A stretch of 64,000 nt of DNA from Cupriavidus pauculus (GTDB lineage: Bacteria; Pseudomonadota; Gammaproteobacteria; Burkholderiales; Burkholderiaceae). Within the stretch, counting starts at the first letter, position 1; each line of letters starts with the position of its first letter. The notes under the pieces were generated by a model. The model worked only from the letters and a program-made list of their open reading frames with translations. It was not told where the DNA came from and did not search any database. A program made the position numbers and the translations under genes. The stretch spans positions 124,001 to 188,000 of the forward strand of contig NZ_VZOW01000001.1 in assembly GCF_008801835.1 (NCBI RefSeq), read 5' to 3'. This document shows positions 28,345-36,718 of the stretch, piece after piece.

Positions 28345-29358
28345 ATGTCGAAGCAAACCTACAAGCGCATCGTCCTGGCCTCGCGCCCCACTGCTGCGGT
28401 CACGCCCGATAACTTCCGTCTGGAGGAAGTGCCCGTGCCCGAACTGGCCGATGGCCAGGTGATGGTCCGCAATCATTTCCTGTCGCTGGATCCGTACATG
28501 CGCGGCCGCATGGGCGAAGGCAAGTCGTATGCCGATCCGCAGCCGCTGAACGAGGTAATGATCGGCGGCACCGTCGGCGAAGTCATCGCCAGCAAGAATC
28601 CGAAGTGGAACGTTGGCGACAAGGTGGTCGGCATGTTTGGCTGGCAGGAAATCGGCGTGACCGATGGCGGCGGCATGCAGAAGGTCGATACCACCCACAT
28701 TCCGCTTTCGGCCTATCTGGGTTCGGTCGGCATGCCCGGCGTGACGGCGTGGTACGGCCTGAACAAGATCATCGCGCCGAAGGCGGGCGAAACCATCGTG
28801 GTAAGCGCGGCTTCCGGCGCCGTGGGCAGCGTGGTTGGCCAACTGGCCAAGCTGGCGGGCTGCTATGTGGTGGGTGTGGCCGGCGGGAAGGAAAAGTGCG
28901 ACTACGTGACCGGCGAACTGGGCTTCGACGCCTGCGTGGACTACAAGGCCGCCAAGGACGCCAAGGAACTCTATGCGATGGTCAAGGCGGTCACGCCCAA
29001 GGGTGTCGACGGCTATTTTGAAAACGTCGGCGGCGACATTCTCGATGTGGTGATGGCCCGCCTGAATCCGTTTGCCCGCATCGCCGTGTGCGGCTTGATC
29101 GCCGGCTACGACGGCCAGGATATGCCGATGCGCAACCCGCGCGCGATCCTCGTGTCGCGTTGCAAGATCGAAGGATTCATCGTTTCCGAGCACATGGACG
29201 TGTGGCCGCAGGCGCTCAAGGAGCTTGGCGGCTTCGTGGCGCAGGGCAAGCTCAAGTTCCGCGAAAGCATCGCCGAAGGCCTGGCCAGCGCGCCCGAAGC
29301 ATTCATGGGCCTGCTCAAGGGCAAGAATTTCGGCAAGCAACTGGTCAAGCTCGCCTGA
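28345..29358 (+). CDS. NADP-dependent oxidoreductase, zinc-free MDR (CurA/leukotriene B4 dehydrogenase type)
   Basis: A 337-residue medium-chain reductase without the zinc ligands of alcohol dehydrogenases. The N-terminus (R-I-V-L-A-S-R-P-T) and L-S-L-D-P-Y-M-R-G-R-M identify the LTD/CurA group that reduces the C=C bond of enones. The NADP fold is A-A-S-G-A-V-G-S-V-V-G-Q-L-A-K. GAAGGAAACGAAT precedes the ATG. It is in line with the hotdog thioesterase and a class II aldolase-like gene. Substrate is unknown. Confidence 0.93.
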   Translation: MSKQTYKRIVLASRPTAAVTPDNFRLEEVPVPELADGQVMVRNHFLSLDPYMRGRMGEGKSYADPQPLNEVMIGGTVGEVIASKNPKWNVGDKVVGMFGWQEIGVTDGGGMQKVDTTHIPLSAYLGSVGMPGVTAWYGLNKIIAPKAGETIVVSAASGAVGSVVGQLAKLAGCYVVGVAGGKEKCDYVTGELGFDACVDYKAAKDAKELYAMVKAVTPKGVDGYFENVGGDILDVVMARLNPFARIAVCGLIAGYDGQDMPMRNPRAILVSRCKIEGFIVSEHMDVWPQALKELGGFVAQGKLKFRESIAEGLASAPEAFMGLLKGKNFGKQLVKLA

Positions 29359-29418
29359 CCCGCGCGGCGCCGCGCGTATCGGCGCCACGACCTTCCCGCA
29401 AAAGAACCGGAGACAGCC

Positions 29419-30261
29419 ATGAACGCCCCCCAATCGCCAGCGGACAACGACGACATCGCCGCGGGCTTGTCCGAAGAGGTCAAGGCCCGCTACCGCAACC
29501 TGCCGCGACCACCGAGCTTCGACACCCCGGCGCAGGAGCGCCTGCATCGCAAGCAACGGCTGGCGGCGGCGTTCCGGCTGTTTTCGAAGTTCGGCTTCGA
29601 CGAAGGCGTGGCCGGCCATATCACGGCGCGCGACCCCGAGTTTGCCGACACGTTCTGGGTCAATCCGTTCGGCGTTCATTTCAGCCAGGTCAAGGTATCG
29701 AACCTGATCCGCTGCGATCACCACGGCAACGTGGTCGAGGGCGATTATCCGGTCAACGCCGCCGCGTTTGCGATTCATTCGCGAGTGCATCAGACGCGCA
29801 GCGACGCCGTCGCGGCCGCGCATTCGCACAGCACTTACGGACGCGCCTGGTCGACACTGGGCCGCAAGCTCGATCCGCTGACACAGGATGTCTGCGCGTT
29901 CTATAACGATCACGCGCTGTACGACGATTTTGGCGGTGTCGTGGTGGAACTGGACGAAGGCCAGCGCATTGCCAACGCGCTGGGCGCCAACAAGGCGGCA
30001 ATCCTGCAGAATCATGGCCTGCTGACGGTCGGCAAGACCGTGGACGAAGCCGCGTGGTGGTTCATCACGATGGAGCGCTCGTGCCAGGTGCAGATCCTGG
30101 CCGAATCGGCCGCGGCCCGCACGGGCGAGCCGCCGCGCACGATCAGCGACGCGGCGGCGCGCCAGGCGTACTCGATCGTCGGCACGGCGCAGGCCGGATG
30201 GTTCCAGTTCCAGCCGCTTTACGCGCGGATCGTTAAAGAACAGCCGGATCTGCTCGATTAA
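29419..30261 (+). CDS. Class II aldolase/adducin domain protein
   Basis: A 280-residue protein with the aldolase class II fold: G-V-A-G-H-I-T-A-R-D, the metal-binding A-A-H-S-H-S-T-Y-G and a third ligand in L-Q-N-H-G-L-L-T-V-G. Known members are sugar-phosphate aldolases or decarboxylases, but many (like this length class) remain uncharacterised. It lies between a CurA-like reductase and a GST-like gene. A different class II family member, otnC, is at 38746-39408. Confidence 0.9.
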   Translation: MNAPQSPADNDDIAAGLSEEVKARYRNLPRPPSFDTPAQERLHRKQRLAAAFRLFSKFGFDEGVAGHITARDPEFADTFWVNPFGVHFSQVKVSNLIRCDHHGNVVEGDYPVNAAAFAIHSRVHQTRSDAVAAAHSHSTYGRAWSTLGRKLDPLTQDVCAFYNDHALYDDFGGVVVELDEGQRIANALGANKAAILQNHGLLTVGKTVDEAAWWFITMERSCQVQILAESAAARTGEPPRTISDAAARQAYSIVGTAQAGWFQFQPLYARIVKEQPDLLD

Positions 30262-30296
30262 GAGGGTTGCACTCTCACTCGAAAAGGAAAGGCAGG

Positions 30297-31232
30297 ATGC
30301 CTGACATCATTCTTCACCAGTACGCCACGTCGCCGTTCTCGGAAAAAGTCCGCCTTGTACTGGGCGCCAAGGGCTTGTCCTGGAACGCGGTGGAAATCCC
30401 GCCGATCATGCCCAAGCCCGACGTGATCGCGCTGACCGGCGGCTATCGCCGCACGCCGGTGATGCAGATCGGCGCGGATATCTACTGCGATTCGGCGCTG
30501 ATCTGCGAAGTACTTGACCGGCTGGCACCGAATCCGCCGCTCTATCCTGCTTTGCAAGCGGCGCAGTCGCGCCTCGCGGCGGCGTGGATCGACAGCGCGC
30601 TGTTCACGGCAACGGTGGCGTACACCATGCAGCCGGCCGGTGTGCAGGCCATGCTGTCGCACCTGACACCGGCACAGATCCAGGCGTTCATGGCCGACCG
30701 CAAGGCGATGCGCGGCGATACCAACGCGTTGCGCATGCCGTTGCCCGAAGCGGCGGCCATGCTGCACGAAACCTTGGCGCGCTTGCAGGAACAGTTCGCG
30801 GCGGGCGTGCAGCATGTGGCCGGTCCGGAGCTGTCGATCGCGGATTTCTCGCTGTTCCATTGCATCTGGTTCATCCGCCGCGCCACGCCGCTGGCCGCGC
30901 TGCTCGATGGCTATCCGCTGGTCAAGACGTGGTTCGCGCGCATGCAGGCGTATGGGCACGGCAAGTTGCGCGTGATTCCGTCCGAATCGGCCGTGGCCGA
31001 AGCGTACAACCACGATCCGCTGCCGCATGACTCGACGATTCTGCCCGGCGGTGGCTTTGCCGCGGGCGACGCCGTGACGGTCACACCGACCGACTACGCG
31101 AAAGACCCGGTGTCCGGCCTGCTGCTGACGCTGAGCGAGCGCGTGGTCACGATCCGTCGCCAGGATCCGCGTGCTGGTGCGGTCAACGTGCATTTCCCGC
31201 GACAGAACTATCACGTCCAGGCCGCGGCCTGA
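30297..31232 (+). CDS. Glutathione S-transferase family protein with long C-terminal extension
   Basis: A 311-residue protein. Residues 1-80 are a thioredoxin-fold GST N-domain (Y-A-T-S-P-F-S-E-K-V-R, R-R-T-P-V-M-Q-I-G, D-S-A-L-I-C-E-V-L). Helical GST C-domain follows to about 225. About 85 further residues (from roughly K-L-R-V-I-P-S-E-S) look like beta strands and are not part of a standard GST of ~220. They end in Q-A-A-A. ATG 30297 has GGAAAGGCAGG upstream. It may bind glutathione conjugates of the epoxide or enone substrates of neighbouring genes. Confidence 0.87.
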   Translation: MPDIILHQYATSPFSEKVRLVLGAKGLSWNAVEIPPIMPKPDVIALTGGYRRTPVMQIGADIYCDSALICEVLDRLAPNPPLYPALQAAQSRLAAAWIDSALFTATVAYTMQPAGVQAMLSHLTPAQIQAFMADRKAMRGDTNALRMPLPEAAAMLHETLARLQEQFAAGVQHVAGPELSIADFSLFHCIWFIRRATPLAALLDGYPLVKTWFARMQAYGHGKLRVIPSESAVAEAYNHDPLPHDSTILPGGGFAAGDAVTVTPTDYAKDPVSGLLLTLSERVVTIRRQDPRAGAVNVHFPRQNYHVQAAA

Positions 31233-31276
31233 ACGCATTCATCCGATACAAAAAATCAGAGGCGGAGGAGACAACC

Positions 31277-32179
31277 ATGAAGCAGTTCGAAGGCAAGGTG
31301 GCCGTGATCACGGGCGGCGCGTCCGGATTCGGCAGGGAATTTGCACGAATCGGCGCGCAACTTGGCATGAAGCTGGTGCTGGCTGACGTCCAGGAGGATG
31401 CGCTCGACACCACCGTGGCCGAGTTCAAGGCCCAGGGCGTTCAGGTGATCGGCCTGCGCACCGACGTGTCGAAGGCCGAGCAGGTGCAGGCGCTGGCAGA
31501 CGCCACGATGACCGCGTTTGGCGAAGTCCATCTGCTGTTCAACAACGCCGGTGTGGGCGCCGGCGGCCTGCTCTGGGAAAACACCCAGAAGGACTGGGAC
31601 TGGGTGCTTGGTGTGAACCTGTATGGCGTGATCCACGGTGTGCGCATCTTCACGCCGCTGATGCTGGCCGCCGCGCAGAAGGATCCGTCGTTCCAGGGTC
31701 ATATCGTCAATACTGCGTCGATGGCGGGCCTGCTCAATCCGCCGGCCATGGGCGTGTACAACGTGTCGAAGCACGCGGTCGTGTCGCTGTCGGAATCGCT
31801 GTATCAGGATCTGAGCCTGGTCACCGAGCAGGTGCATTGCTCGGTGCTATGCCCGTACTTTGTGCCGACCGGCATCAGCCAGTCGCAACGCAACCGGCCC
31901 GCGGGTCTGTCCAACGACGCACCGCCCACGCGCTCGCAGATGGTGTCGCAGGCGCTGTCGGACAAGGCAGTCAATTCGGGCAAGGTGACTGCCGCCGATG
32001 TTGCACAGATGACGTTCGACGCCATTCGCGACGAAAGCTTCTATATTTATTCCCACCCACAGGCCCTGGCCACGGTTCGGCATCGCATGGAGGACATCGT
32101 CAACCAGCGCAATCCTGGCGATCCATTCGGCGACAAGCCGGAAGTCCGCGCCAGCCTGGTTGCCGCACTGCGCGGCTGA
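31277..32179 (+). CDS. SDR family oxidoreductase
   Basis: A 300-residue classical short-chain dehydrogenase. T-G-G-A-S-G-F-G is the coenzyme motif, N-N-A-G-V-G-A, catalytic Ser in T-A-S-M-A-G-L and Y-N-V-S-K. The segment D-L-S-L-V-T-E-Q and P-Y-F-V-P-T-G-I is typical of one large SDR subgroup common next to alpha/beta hydrolases. The Asp at the end of beta-2 (V-L-A-D-V) favours NAD(H). GGAGGAGACAACC precedes the start. The epoxide-hydrolase-type gene follows within 40 bp. Confidence 0.93.
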   Translation: MKQFEGKVAVITGGASGFGREFARIGAQLGMKLVLADVQEDALDTTVAEFKAQGVQVIGLRTDVSKAEQVQALADATMTAFGEVHLLFNNAGVGAGGLLWENTQKDWDWVLGVNLYGVIHGVRIFTPLMLAAAQKDPSFQGHIVNTASMAGLLNPPAMGVYNVSKHAVVSLSESLYQDLSLVTEQVHCSVLCPYFVPTGISQSQRNRPAGLSNDAPPTRSQMVSQALSDKAVNSGKVTAADVAQMTFDAIRDESFYIYSHPQALATVRHRMEDIVNQRNPGDPFGDKPEVRASLVAALRG

Positions 32180-32215
32180 CCTGGCCACTTTCTTGCATCG
32201 TCGATCGGGAGACCT

Positions 32216-33166
32216 GTGATGGCAGAGATAGCCAGGGAGACCATGATGACTGCACCCGCCGTGATTCATCACCTGCAATTCGCGAACCTGCCCAACGGCA
32301 CGCGATTGCATTACGGCAGTGCAGGGGAGCCGGGCAAGCCGCTGATGTTGTTCGTGCACGGCTTTCCGGAGTTCTGGTACGCATGGGAACATCAACTGGC
32401 CGAGTTCGGCCAGACGCATTTCGCGGTCGCGCCCGATCTGCGCGGCTTCAACCTGTCCAGCAAGCCGGCTGCGGTGGAGGCCTACAAGCCGAAGCAGCTG
32501 GTCGAGGATCTGGTGCAGTTCATCCGCGTGCTGGGCTACCAGCGCTGTACGATCGTCGCCCACGACTGGGGCGGCGCGATCTGCTGGAACCTGGCCGCGC
32601 AGTTCCCCGAACTGATCGACCGCTTCATCATCATCAACTCGCCGCATCCGTATGTGTTTGCGCGAGCGTTGTCATCCGATCCTGCGCAGCAGCAGGCGTC
32701 GGCGTACATGAACTGGCTGCGCAAGCCGGGCTCCGAACAAGCGCTGGCGGCCAACGACTTCGCGCTGCTGGAAAACATGCTGGCCGGCGGGGCAGACCGT
32801 CTGCCGACGTGGTTTGCCGGCGAAACCCGTGCGCGCTATCACGCCGCATGGTCCCAGGCGGGCGACGACGGTTCGCATCCGATGACGGGCGGCGTGAATT
32901 ATTACCGCGCGTCGCCGATGCATCCGCCCGCGCCCGGCGAGACCGCGCCCGACATTTCGCGGCTCGATCCGTCGATGTTCGTGGTGCGCGTGCCGACGCT
33001 GGTGATCTGGGGCGAAAACGACCGTGCATTGCCTAAATCGCTGGTAGACGGACTCGAAGAATTCGTGCCCGACATGCGACTCGAACGGATCCCCGAAGCC
33101 ACGCACTGGGTGATCCATGAACAGCCCGAACGGATCAACCTGCTGATCCGCAGCGCGCTGCCCTGA
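32216..33166 (+). CDS. Alpha/beta-hydrolase, epoxide hydrolase / haloalkane dehalogenase type
   Basis: A ~316-residue alpha/beta hydrolase. Oxyanion motif H-G-F-P-E-F-W-Y-A-W, nucleophile Asp in A-H-D-W-G-G-A, and catalytic His in A-T-H-W-V-I-H-E-Q. An aspartate nucleophile with H-G-F-P-E is the epoxide hydrolase pattern. The start is uncertain: GTG 32216, ATG 32219 or ATG 32243, the last preceded by its own AGGGAGACC. A strong terminator ends the long plus-strand run here. With the GST and reductases it suggests handling of epoxide- or enone-type compounds; this is inference. Confidence 0.9.
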   Translation: MMAEIARETMMTAPAVIHHLQFANLPNGTRLHYGSAGEPGKPLMLFVHGFPEFWYAWEHQLAEFGQTHFAVAPDLRGFNLSSKPAAVEAYKPKQLVEDLVQFIRVLGYQRCTIVAHDWGGAICWNLAAQFPELIDRFIIINSPHPYVFARALSSDPAQQQASAYMNWLRKPGSEQALAANDFALLENMLAGGADRLPTWFAGETRARYHAAWSQAGDDGSHPMTGGVNYYRASPMHPPAPGETAPDISRLDPSMFVVRVPTLVIWGENDRALPKSLVDGLEEFVPDMRLERIPEATHWVIHEQPERINLLIRSALP

Positions 33167-33190
33167 CGGGCCCAAGCGGGCCGTGCACAA

Positions 33191-33226
33191 GCCAATGGCG
33201 CCTTGACCGGGCGCCATTGGCGTTTT
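33191..33226 (+). terminator. Intrinsic terminator after the epoxide-hydrolase-type gene
   Basis: A perfect 12-bp stem GCCAATGGCGCC/GGCGCCATTGGC with a seven-base loop, then GTTTT. It closes the operon-like run and faces the macrodomain gene coming the other way. Confidence 0.88.
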
Positions 33227-33252
33227 GCGCGCGGCGCGCAGCCGATGCGGCT

Positions 33253-33774
33253 TCAGGTCAGGCGTTCGCGATAGAGCCGATAGTTCTGGTCGTCGAAGCA
33301 GACAAAGGTGACCTGTTCGATGGACGGCGCTTTGGCCAGCGCCTCGCGTACCGCGGCGATCGCAATGTCGACGGCGCGCTCGCGTGGAAAGCCGTAGATC
33401 CCGGTGCTGATGTTCGGGAACGCCAGCGTGCGCAGATTGTGCGCCGCAGCGATGCGTATGCTGTTGCGATAGGCGCTGGCCAGCAGCGCATCCTCGTTCT
33501 GGCCGCCGCCTTGCCACACCGGTCCCACCGCATGAATCACGTACGGCGCCGGCAGCCGGCCGCCCGTCGTGATGACCGCCTCGCCGGTCGGACAGCCGCC
33601 TTGCGCATCGCGGATGGCGCGGCAGGCTTCCATGATCGCCGGACCGCCCGCGCCGTGGATCGCGCCATCGACGCCACCGCCGCCCAGCAGCCCGCTATTG
33701 GCCGCATTGACGATCGCGTCGACTTCCATCCGCGTGATATCCCCGTGCACAACCTGCAAGTGTTCGCCTGTCAT
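33253..33774 (-). CDS. Macrodomain protein, O-acetyl-ADP-ribose deacetylase type (YmdB-like)
   Basis: A 173-residue single macrodomain. Motifs: [26 protein letters not shown], and [12 protein letters not shown]. These match MacroD-type deacetylases that remove ADP-ribose or deacetylate O-acetyl-ADP-ribose. CAGGAGACACC precedes the ATG at 33774. It is not beside a sirtuin or DarT-like toxin gene, so a toxin-antitoxin role is not supported. Confidence 0.95.
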   Translation of the reverse strand: MTGEHLQVVHGDITRMEVDAIVNAANSGLLGGGGVDGAIHGAGGPAIMEACRAIRDAQGGCPTGEAVITTGGRLPAPYVIHAVGPVWQGGGQNEDALLASAYRNSIRIAAAHNLRTLAFPNISTGIYGFPRERAVDIAIAAVREALAKAPSIEQVTFVCFDDQNYRLYRERLT

Positions 33775-33961
33775 GGTGTCTCCTGTTTTGATAGGACCAA
33801 CTGGTGGCTTGTGTCGTGTGTCGTGTGGCGTCTTCCAAGCATAGGCGGCGAACGTGCGGTTGGCAGCATGGCCGGTGATCGCGCAAAAGCTGCGACAGCG
33901 GTTGTCTTGAGGGTTATTTCGGAATGCTGCACGCCACAAACGCTGGCATGATACGGAAATC

Positions 33962-33973
33962 GAACGATCGTTC
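33962..33973. promoter_or_regulatory. Perfect 12-bp palindrome, possible operator
   Basis: GAACGATCGTTC is a perfect palindrome between the divergent macrodomain and esterase genes, followed six bases later by another GAAC. GAACG/CGTTC half-sites resemble those bound by TetR-type repressors. No such regulator is encoded next to it, so the binding protein is unknown. Confidence 0.35.
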
Positions 33974-34055
33974 ACTATTCGAACCCCATGGTTGTGGTAT
34001 GCCCCGGTCGGTCGCCGGTCTACCATTGACCGCCTGTCCGATTTCGACCGTCAAC

Positions 34056-35057
34056 ATGTCCGCTCAGCCTTCTCCGTCCACGCCCGGCTTGCCCGACCAG
34101 CCGCTCGACCCGCAGGTCGCGCAGCTGCTGGAGCTGATCGCGCGGGCCAAGCGGCCGGCCATCCATACGCTCGATCCGGCGGACGCGAAGATCGGATATG
34201 AAAAGAGCGCGCCGATTCTCGATATTTCGCCGGCTGCCGTGCACGGCGTCGAGAATTTCACCGTGACCGCGCGCGATGGCTATCCGATTCCGGTGCGGCT
34301 ATACGCGCCACGCGAGGCTAGCTGGGCCGATCCGCTGCCGTTGCTGATCTACTTTCATGGCGGCGGTTTTACGGTGGGCAGCATCGCATCTCATGACCCG
34401 TTGTGCCGCATGTTCTGCAACGGCGCACAGTGCCTGGTGCTGTCGGTCGATTATCGGCTCGGGCCGGACTGGAAATTTCCGACCGCGGCCAACGACGCAT
34501 TCGATGTCTTGCACTGGGCCTTCGAAGACGCCGCGCGGCTGGGCGCCGATCCGCAGCGGATCGCGCTGGGTGGCGACAGTGCGGGCGGCACGCTGGCCGC
34601 GGCCTGCGCCGTCGAAGCGCGCGACAAGGGTTTGAAGCCGGTGTTGCAGATGCTGATCTATCCCGGCACCAGCGCACGCCAGGACATGCCGTCGCACCGC
34701 GCGCTGGCCGATGGCTATCTGCTGACGTCCGACATGATCCAGTGGTTTTTTGCGCAGTATCTCGATCGCGACGCCAGCCGCGACGACTGGCGCTTCGCGC
34801 CGCTCGACGGCGGCGGCCGCGGGGCCGACGTGCGAAACGTGTGCCCGGCCTGGATCGCGGTGGCCGGCTATGACCCGTTGCATGACGAAGGCGTGGCGTA
34901 TGCCGCCAAGCTCGCGGCGGCCGGTGTCGACGTGGCGCTGGCCGACTATCCGACGATGATTCACGATTTTTTCAAGCTCGGCCGCTTTGTCGCCGCCGTA
35001 GCGGGCGCCCATGCCGATGCCGTCGCCGCGCTGAAGGGCGCGTTCGGCATGGCGTAG
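34056..35057 (+). CDS. Alpha/beta-hydrolase, hormone-sensitive-lipase (HSL) type esterase
   Basis: A 333-residue esterase of the HSL (family IV) group. Oxyanion H-G-G-G-F-T, nucleophile Ser in G-D-S-A-G-G, catalytic Asp in G-Y-D-P-L-H-D-E and His in M-I-H-D-F-F. All three catalytic residues are present. It likely hydrolyses short-chain carboxylic esters in the cytosol, as no signal peptide is seen. Start MSAQPSPS at 34056 is chosen; the frame is open 44 codons upstream but that stretch reads poorly. Confidence 0.9.
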   Translation: MSAQPSPSTPGLPDQPLDPQVAQLLELIARAKRPAIHTLDPADAKIGYEKSAPILDISPAAVHGVENFTVTARDGYPIPVRLYAPREASWADPLPLLIYFHGGGFTVGSIASHDPLCRMFCNGAQCLVLSVDYRLGPDWKFPTAANDAFDVLHWAFEDAARLGADPQRIALGGDSAGGTLAAACAVEARDKGLKPVLQMLIYPGTSARQDMPSHRALADGYLLTSDMIQWFFAQYLDRDASRDDWRFAPLDGGGRGADVRNVCPAWIAVAGYDPLHDEGVAYAAKLAAAGVDVALADYPTMIHDFFKLGRFVAAVAGAHADAVAALKGAFGMA

Positions 35058-35167
35058 GCGCCAGCAAGTTTTCGGTCCGACCCCGCACAAGAATCAGGGG
35101 CGGCCCGCAATGGTTTTATCGAAGTCGCAATAGCGCATTTTTGCAGCAGAAGAAGGAGACAAGACTT

Positions 35168-36151
35168 ATGCAACGCCGCCACTTTCTGGCCCGCGCGGGC
35201 CTGTTCGCCGCATCGGCCGCCATCGGTCTGGCCGCCATGCCGGCCCACGCCCAGGCGGACAAATTTCCCAATCGTCCGATCCGCCTGGTAATCGGCTACA
35301 CCGCGGGCGGGTCCACCGATATTCCGTTCCGCGTGCTCGCGGACAACGCCTCGAAGATCCTCGGTCAGCCGGTGATCGTCGAGAACAAGCCCGGCGCAGG
35401 CGGCGTGCTGCCCGCGCAGATGATGCAATCGACCGCACCGGACGGCTACACGCTCGCGCAGGTGGCCATGCCGGTGTATCGCCTGCCGTACACCACCAAG
35501 ATCAACTGGGATCCGGTCAAGGACCTGTCCTACGTGATCAACCTGGCCGGCTATTCTTTCGGCCTGGTGGTGCCGGCCGATTCGCCGATCAAGACGATGC
35601 AGGACTACATCGCCTATGCCAAGGCGAACCCGGGCAAGCTGACCTACGGCTCGCCGGGATCGATGACCACGCTGCACCTGACGATGGAAGAACTGGCGAT
35701 GCGCCAGGGCGTGCAGTTCTCGCATATTCCGTACAAGGGCAATTCGGAATCGATGCAGGCGCTGCTGGGCGGCCATGTGATGTCGGTGGCCGACACGCCG
35801 GCGTGGGCGCAGTACGTGGAATCGGGCAAGCTGCGCCTGCTGTCCACCTGGGGCGACAAGCGCTCGGCGCGCTTCCCCAATGTGCCGACGCTCAAGGAAC
35901 TGGGCATGGGCATCGTGCAAACCTCGCCGTTTGGCCTGGTGGCACCGAAGGGCACCGATCCGGCCATCGTCAAGAAGCTGCATGACGCATTCAAGCAGGC
36001 GATGGAAATGCCGAACTACCGCGAGTCGCTGGCCAAGTTCGACATGGAGCCGTACTACATGGGCAGCAGCCAGTACGCGGCGTTCGCGGCCGATACGGTC
36101 AAGCGCGAGCGCGCGATCATCGAAAAGCTGGGACTGGCCAAGGGTCAGTAA
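35168..36151 (+). CDS. Bug-type (TctC family) solute-binding protein with Tat-like signal
   Basis: A 327-residue periplasmic binding protein of the Bug family. The mature part starts D-K-F-P-N-R-P-I-R-L-V-I-G-Y-T-A-G-G-S-T-D-I. N-termini of this family clamp a carboxylate ligand with backbone contacts. The signal peptide, M-Q-R-R-H-F-L-A-R-A-G, has the twin-arginine R-R-x-F-L pattern, so Tat export is possible. Start at 35168, after AGAAGGAGACAAGACTT. No TctAB permease lies nearby, as is usual for these orphan proteins in Burkholderiales. A terminator follows. Confidence 0.92.
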   Translation: MQRRHFLARAGLFAASAAIGLAAMPAHAQADKFPNRPIRLVIGYTAGGSTDIPFRVLADNASKILGQPVIVENKPGAGGVLPAQMMQSTAPDGYTLAQVAMPVYRLPYTTKINWDPVKDLSYVINLAGYSFGLVVPADSPIKTMQDYIAYAKANPGKLTYGSPGSMTTLHLTMEELAMRQGVQFSHIPYKGNSESMQALLGGHVMSVADTPAWAQYVESGKLRLLSTWGDKRSARFPNVPTLKELGMGIVQTSPFGLVAPKGTDPAIVKKLHDAFKQAMEMPNYRESLAKFDMEPYYMGSSQYAAFAADTVKRERAIIEKLGLAKGQ

Positions 36152-36163
36152 GCATTGCAAGAC

Positions 36164-36195
36164 AACGGGGCGCTCGACACGGGCGCCCCGTTTTT
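36164..36195 (+). terminator. Intrinsic terminator after the Bug gene
   Basis: Nine-bp stem ACGGGGCGC/GCGCCCCGT with a nine-base loop, the right arm running into TTTTT. It separates the Bug gene from the thioesterase whose start lies 18 bases beyond. Confidence 0.85.
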
Positions 36196-36212
36196 CATTG
36201 GAGCCCCGACAG

Positions 36213-36650
36213 ATGGCCAAAGAGGATTTTCGTCACAGCGTGCCGTTGCGCGTACGCTGGGCCGAAGTCGATCCGCAATCGATCGTCTTCAACGCGCATT
36301 ACCTCACTTACTGCGATATCTGCGTGACCGAATACTGGCGCGCGGTAGGTATCCGCTATCCCGAAGACGTGCTGCACGCGCATGGTGTCGATATCTTCGT
36401 GGTGAAATCCACGCTCGAATACCACGCCTCGGCGCGCTTCGACGACATGCTGGAGATCCGGGGACGCATGGCGCGGCTTGGGCGCTCAAGCATGCTGTTC
36501 CGCGTGGAGATGTATCGCGGCGACGAGCATTTGATCACCGGCGAGATCGTCTACGTGTGCGCCGACCCGAAGACGCAGACGTCGGCGCCGATCCCCGCGC
36601 AGGTAAGGGAAACGATCGCCGCGTGGGAAGTGGTAAAGCCGGCGGCCTGA
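36213..36650 (+). CDS. Acyl-CoA thioesterase, YbgC / 4-hydroxybenzoyl-CoA thioesterase family
   Basis: A 145-residue hotdog protein. The signature is V-R-W-A-E-V-D-P-Q-S-I-V-F-N-A-H-Y-L-T-Y-C-D, with the catalytic Asp in the first strand-loop, then I-F-V-V-K-S-T-L-E-Y and A-R-F-D-D. It cleaves acyl-CoA to acid and CoA. The start at 36213 (MAKEDF) follows GGAGCCCCGACAG; the open frame further upstream overlaps the Bug gene. It is convergent with the tetronate operon. Confidence 0.92.
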   Translation: MAKEDFRHSVPLRVRWAEVDPQSIVFNAHYLTYCDICVTEYWRAVGIRYPEDVLHAHGVDIFVVKSTLEYHASARFDDMLEIRGRMARLGRSSMLFRVEMYRGDEHLITGEIVYVCADPKTQTSAPIPAQVRETIAAWEVVKPAA

Positions 36651-36673
36651 CCGGCGCGCCGGCAGGAAAGACC

Positions 36674-36701
36674 GCGGGCCGACAGATCGGCGTCGGCCCG
36701 C
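36674..36701. other. Perfect 10-bp hairpin between convergent genes
   Basis: GCGGGCCGAC and GTCGGCCCGC flank an eight-base loop. There is no T-tract on either side. Its place between the thioesterase and denD stops suggests a bidirectional 3'-end structure. Confidence 0.6.
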
Positions 36702-36718
36702 ATCCGCAGCAGAGCGCC

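Noticed and set aside
33253-33774. Macrodomain protein as antitoxin of a DarTG-type system
   Set aside because: No DarT-like ADP-ribosyltransferase is adjacent, and the domain matches free-standing YmdB-like enzymes.
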